Of a stretch of DNA of 64,000 nt, positions 62,189 through 64,000 are shown piece after piece; within the stretch, counting starts at the first letter, position 1, and each line of letters opens with the position of its first letter. The DNA comes from Mesorhizobium huakuii. Its GTDB lineage: Bacteria; Pseudomonadota; Alphaproteobacteria; Rhizobiales; Rhizobiaceae. The stretch is from NCBI RefSeq assembly GCF_014189455.1, contig NZ_CP050296.1:6382001-6446000 (forward strand), read 5' to 3'. The notes beneath the pieces were generated by a model. It saw only the letters and a program-made list of their open reading frames with translations, ran no database searches and was not told the origin of the DNA. The translations under genes were made by a program, and so were the position numbers.

Positions 62189-64000
62189 ATGGTGAACATC
62201 CCCGTGAACGCCGAAATCCAAGCGGTCCCGATCGACGCTGGTCCCGCGCAAGGCGAGGCGGCGGGCGGCGAGAGCACTGTGGCTCGGATCCCTGGCGGTC
62301 CCGCCGAATTCGACAAGATCGGGCCCCGCCTGAAGGCGATGCTGCGCGCAGCCCGCTATCACGGTGTCGAGCTCGACCCGAACGAATTCAGGGCCGCGAG
62401 CGCGGTTCCCGCCGCCGCCGATCTGTCGCAGTGGGCACAGGACGCCGGCATGTGGTCGCGCGCCGTGCGCATCCGCTGGTCCCACCTCTTGCGCTTCCAG
62501 GACGCCGGACCTGTCGTCCTGTTGTTCAACGATGGCGGCGCGGCTCTCCTCACCGGGGCGAGCGCCGAGCGAAACGTCGTCTTCCTGAAAAGTGCGGATG
62601 CACCCGAAGATGGTGAAGCCGTCGCCATCGATGAGTTGCGGCTGTCGCAGGTGTGGACGGGCGAGGCACTGCTGCTGCGCGCCACACGATCCTATGTCGC
62701 GGCGGACGCGCCCTTCACCCTTCGCTGGCTCGCCGAACTGGTGCGGCTCGAAAGTCACGCCCTGCGCGATATCACCATCGCCTCGTTCACGCTGAGTGTC
62801 CTTACCATCCTGCCGCCGCTCATCGTCATGACGGTGGTCAACAAGGTGCTGCAGTTCAACAGCATCTCGACGCTGGTGTTGTTGTCGGCGGTGATCGCCG
62901 TGGTTTTCGCCTATGAGACACTGCTTGGCCATGCACGGCGGCTGATCATCAATGTCGTCGGCGCCCGTCTGGACACCAAGTTGCAGCTGCACGTCTTCAG
63001 CCGGCTGTTACGCCTGCCGCTCGACTATTTCGAACGGCATCCGGCCGGCGAGACGATGTATCACCTCGCCCAGGTCTATCGCATCCGCGAGTTCCTGACA
63101 GGAAAACTCCTTAGCACGTTCCTGGATATGATCACGCTGTGCGTGCTGGTACCGGTCATGTTCTACATCAACACCGCCCTCGCCTGGATCGTGCTGGCCT
63201 GCGCGGTGGTGATCCTGCTGATCATCCTCGCCTTCCTCAGGCCACTGCGCCGCAGATACCAGCGGGTGGTCGACGCCGAGACCTGGAAGTCGGCGGCGCT
63301 CGGCGAAACAGTCGTCGGCATCAAGACGGTGAAGGCGCTCGGTCTCGAGCCGCAGCGCAAGGCGCTCTGGGACGAGCGGGTGGCGGAAGCGGGAAAGGCG
63401 CGTCTTGCCTTCGGACAGCTGGCAAGCTGGCCGCAGACCCTGGTCACGCCGATCGAACGTGTGATGGTGCTCGGCACCATGCTGATTGGCGCCTATCTCG
63501 CGATGAACGACCGCACCGGCTACATGGTCGGCGGCTTGTTCGCCTTCATGATGATCGCCCAGCGTGTAGCGCAGCCGCTGGTTGGCCTGGCCCGGCTGGT
63601 TGAAGACTACGAGGAGGTCGGTGCGGCGATCGGCGAGGCAGCGTCGGTCCTCAACCGGCCGCTGGAGAGCAGTTCGAATTCCACCGGCCTGAGACCCAGG
63701 CTGGTCGGCGAGGTCGTGTTCAGCGACCTGACCTTTAGCTATATCGCCACCAAGACACCGGCGCTCGACCGGGTCAGCTTCCATATTCCCGCCGGCAGCA
63801 TGTTTGGCATCGTTGGGCGCAGCGGGTCGGGAAAATCGACAGTCGCCCGCCTCCTGCAAGGGATCAACCGCGACTACAGTGGTTTCCTTAAGCTTGATGG
63901 CGTCGACCTCAAGGAAATCAACCTGCGCCATTTGCGCCAGGGGCTTGGCGTGGTGCTGCAGGACAACTTTCTGTTCCGCGGATCGATCCGCGACAACATC
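62189..64000 (+). CDS. Type I secretion ABC transporter (partial, runs off the window)
   Basis: 604 residues are visible, open to the last base. Residues about 45-150 form a C39-like domain without catalytic Cys. Residues 170-440 are the membrane domain (TIASFTLSVLTILPPLIVMTVVNKVLQFN, YFERHPAGETMYHL). The nucleotide-binding domain starts near 500 with Walker A GRSGSGKST near 545 and the Q-loop VLQDNFLFRGSIRDNI. This is the HlyB/RaxB type that works with an HlyD-like adaptor and a TolC-like channel, expected beyond the window. ATG 62189 has GGAAG upstream; GTG 62171 is an alternative. Its neighbour is the collagen-like protein, the obvious cargo. Confidence 0.9.
   Translation, partial: MVNIPVNAEIQAVPIDAGPAQGEAAGGESTVARIPGGPAEFDKIGPRLKAMLRAARYHGVELDPNEFRAASAVPAAADLSQWAQDAGMWSRAVRIRWSHLLRFQDAGPVVLLFNDGGAALLTGASAERNVVFLKSADAPEDGEAVAIDELRLSQVWTGEALLLRATRSYVAADAPFTLRWLAELVRLESHALRDITIASFTLSVLTILPPLIVMTVVNKVLQFNSISTLVLLSAVIAVVFAYETLLGHARRLIINVVGARLDTKLQLHVFSRLLRLPLDYFERHPAGETMYHLAQVYRIREFLTGKLLSTFLDMITLCVLVPVMFYINTALAWIVLACAVVILLIILAFLRPLRRRYQRVVDAETWKSAALGETVVGIKTVKALGLEPQRKALWDERVAEAGKARLAFGQLASWPQTLVTPIERVMVLGTMLIGAYLAMNDRTGYMVGGLFAFMMIAQRVAQPLVGLARLVEDYEEVGAAIGEAASVLNRPLESSSNSTGLRPRLVGEVVFSDLTFSYIATKTPALDRVSFHIPAGSMFGIVGRSGSGKSTVARLLQGINRDYSGFLKLDGVDLKEINLRHLRQGLGVVLQDNFLFRGSIRDNI

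Overview
The window is GC-rich alphaproteobacterial DNA that looks like Mesorhizobium or a close relative. Evidence: overlapping ATGA/TGATG operons, rhizobial families (SyrA-like repressor, HWE kinase remnant), and a bioBFDAZ-panD plus thiCOSGED vitamin block of the kind known from Mesorhizobium symbiosis islands. The placement is inferred from gene content only.

Layout. 0-1.7 kb: decayed LigD-type DNA ligase, hairpins and a small hypothetical gene. 1.7-18.8 kb: catabolic cluster A, with a Liv ABC importer, an RraA-family protein, two divergent operons carrying 5-oxoprolinase genes (pxpB, pxpC, pxpA) with accC/accB, an epoxide hydrolase, an Ldh2-type dehydrogenase, an aminotransferase, an FAD amine/amino-acid oxidase and a GntR regulator. 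Matching ATTGGATA/TATCCAAT motifs lie in both divergent promoters. 18.8-31.8 kb: cluster B, centred on a LysR regulator, with itaconate-type genes (CoA-transferase, MaoC hydratase, citramalyl-CoA lyase, PrpD-family protein, acyl-CoA dehydrogenase, VOC protein), etfBA, and an opposite operon with a two-subunit TPP decarboxylase, an aldehyde dehydrogenase and an SDR. 32.1-43.1 kb: biotin, pantothenate and thiamine synthesis, the last behind a TPP riboswitch. 43.1-52.9 kb: a degenerate accessory zone with gene remnants, an IS5-type transposase, a CatB-like acetyltransferase, two methyltransferases and a DUF707 protein.

53.0-64.0 kb is the most unusual part. A 1520-residue protein with an N-terminal DUF4347 domain and about 360 collagen Gly-X-Y triplets, nearly all with Thr in Y, is followed by a type I secretion ABC transporter cut by the window end. 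It is preceded by a 104-residue protein that appears homologous to the domain just before its collagen region. Divergent from these is a 934-residue glycosyltransferase whose C-terminal two thirds resembles animal procollagen galactosyltransferase (COLGALT) in domain order and motifs, with an extra GT2-TPR front end. I propose a bacterial system that makes, possibly glycosylates on Thr, and exports a proline-poor collagen.

Caution: many genes here (livG, the Liv binding protein, the aminotransferase, bioF, two methyltransferases, DUF707, the large glycosyltransferase) are broken by single-base shifts, mostly in homopolymer runs. They look more like sequencing errors than real decay, so several entries typed as pseudogenes may be intact genes.
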